Program-made: the position numbers and the translations under genes
Notes under the pieces: generated by a model
Seen by the model: the letters and a program-made list of their open reading frames with translations, nothing else
What the model was told of the DNA's origin: nothing
The model's database searches: none
In this document: one piece after another, positions 63,098 to 64,000 of the stretch
Numbering within the stretch: position 1 is the first letter of the stretch
Layout: each line of letters starts with the position of its first letter
NCBI RefSeq assembly: GCF_001440545.1
Contig: NZ_LKHP01000004.1
Span: 136,501-200,500 of the forward strand
Direction of reading: 5' to 3'
DNA from: Caloramator mitchellensis
Lineage (GTDB): Bacteria > Bacillota > Clostridia > Clostridiales > Caloramatoraceae
Length of the DNA stretch: 64,000 nt

Positions 63098-64000
63098 CTA
63101 TTTTGTTATAATTTGTATAATTTTATAATCAGGATTTAATAAAATATATTTTTTATTATAAGTTTCATTCTTTTTATTTATTCTTTTTTCATCTTTTATT
63201 TCAACATCCCAAGTCTCTAAAGTATCTATGTTTATCTGATTGTTATCATCAATATAGGCGTTTTTAATCTCAAAACTATTGAGATTTTTCTTTACTTTAA
63301 TATTCGATTCCTTATACCAGTTTATTTCATCTATTAATTCATTAAATATTCCTCTATCCTTATCAATTATTTCTGTATCTTGGATTTTATAATTGTTAAT
63401 GCTTTTTTGATAAAATTCATGGTATTTCCTTATTATATCTTTACAGTTCTCGATTGCAGCATCGTTAAGTTCAAGGTTTATTCTTAAGTTTTGTCCAGAT
63501 AATATTTTTTCTGAAAAAGTTTTGCAATTTTCAAGAACGGCTTCTAAATTATATAATCCAAATGGGATATTTTGTATTTTTACTTCTCCCGAAGTGTTTA
63601 TATATACCATATCTTCTAAGAATATTTTGGTATTTAAGGGGGCCGTAATAGAAAAGGGAGTAGAATAATCATTAAAATCCCAATATACCTTATTATCATC
63701 TTTTCTTAAAATAATTATTTTTTCGTTACTATAAGTTTTCACAGTCAGAAATGCAAAATTATTCATCTCCTTTTTTTCTTTGATTTCAATCTTTCCATCA
63801 AAATTATACTTAAAGTATTCTTCAAATATTTTCTTGGAAAAACTTGGATATTTAATAAATGAGTATAATTTGTCAATATCTTTATTTTTTAGATAATATT
63901 CAAAATCTCTATTAGCAAACATCTTCCCGCCTACTAAAATTATAGGAGTTAATATTATCATTAATATAAATAATATAAAATAAACTTCCCTATTAAACAA
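63098..64000 (-). CDS. TcaA-like membrane protein, 5' end cut off
   Basis: At least 300 residues, running off the right edge; the TTG at the edge may be internal. One membrane helix (about 7-25) is followed by TcaA-type beta/alpha domains: RDFEYYLKNKDIDKLYSFIK, a PEGA-like APLNTKIFLEDMVYINTSGE, and a C-terminal NTF2-like part (ENCKDIIRKYHEFYQKSINN, YNKKYILLNPDYKII). TcaA proteins usually start with a zinc ribbon and helix; the ribbon, if any, is outside the window. Role in envelope stress is inferred. Confidence 0.6.
   Translation of the reverse strand: MFNREVYFILFILMIILTPIILVGGKMFANRDFEYYLKNKDIDKLYSFIKYPSFSKKIFEEYFKYNFDGKIEIKEKKEMNNFAFLTVKTYSNEKIIILRKDDNKVYWDFNDYSTPFSITAPLNTKIFLEDMVYINTSGEVKIQNIPFGLYNLEAVLENCKTFSEKILSGQNLRINLELNDAAIENCKDIIRKYHEFYQKSINNYKIQDTEIIDKDRGIFNELIDEINWYKESNIKVKKNLNSFEIKNAYIDDNNQINIDTLETWDVEIKDEKRINKKNETYNKKYILLNPDYKIIQIITK

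Overview
The window reads as a chromosomal segment of a low-GC, endospore-forming, anaerobic Clostridia (Clostridiaceae-like; a Caloramator-type relative is my inference from gene content and style, not a demonstrated identity). Evidence: strong AT bias, AGGAGG-type ribosome sites with frequent TTG/GTG starts, [FeFe]-hydrogenase maturase HydE, an aldehyde:ferredoxin oxidoreductase with its own ferredoxin, two small acid-soluble spore proteins, a PdaB-like sporulation deacetylase, a T-box leader and a UGA-containing selenoprotein gene. There is no prophage, IS element or CRISPR array.

Layout. 1-7.7 kb: cut-off secreted phosphodiester glycosidase, hydE, a CNNM/CorC membrane protein, a coiled-coil lipoprotein, threonine dehydrogenase and galE. 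7.7-17.9 kb: pullulanase and a GH31 alpha-glucosidase (alpha-glucan use), a TIGR01212 radical SAM protein, a three-gene PspA operon, a DUF1836 protein, a methyltransferase and a split ThrE-type exporter. 18-22.7 kb: arsenic island with an ArsR/CxxC-thioredoxin/permease operon, a HesB-like selenoprotein gene that ordinary gene calling breaks at its UGA, and an ArsR/phosphoesterase/Acr3 operon with a palindromic operator. 22.7-30.3 kb: TIM-barrel protein, sirtuin, chemotaxis receptor and a 1423-residue activase-type protein. 30.5-31 kb: a tRNA operon (Val-Asp-Phe-Gly-Cys) behind a consensus promoter. 31-47 kb: hslO, manA, SASPs, the lysine/diaminopimelate genes asd-dapA-dapB-patA with dapH apart, cobO, an ssb-like gene, pdaB-like gene, folC and several small Cys-rich proteins. 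47-57 kb: valS behind a T-box leader, two MFS carriers, an ABC importer operon and glpX. 57-64 kb: aor plus ferredoxin, two tandem HTH-TPR regulators, and a cut-off TcaA-like membrane protein.

The most notable items are the selenocysteine gene (19857-20132, UGA at 19956-19958 with a SECIS-like hairpin downstream); a dispersed repeat of about 46 bp in five copies, always in the same orientation on the 3' side of a transcription unit; the PspA operon with a Cys-cluster protein and a Gly/Ser-repeat membrane protein; and a hairpin at 34027-34064 that is both a manA terminator and an SD-masking hairpin on the spore-protein mRNA. Terminators, promoters and start choices were read by eye and have not been tested by any search.
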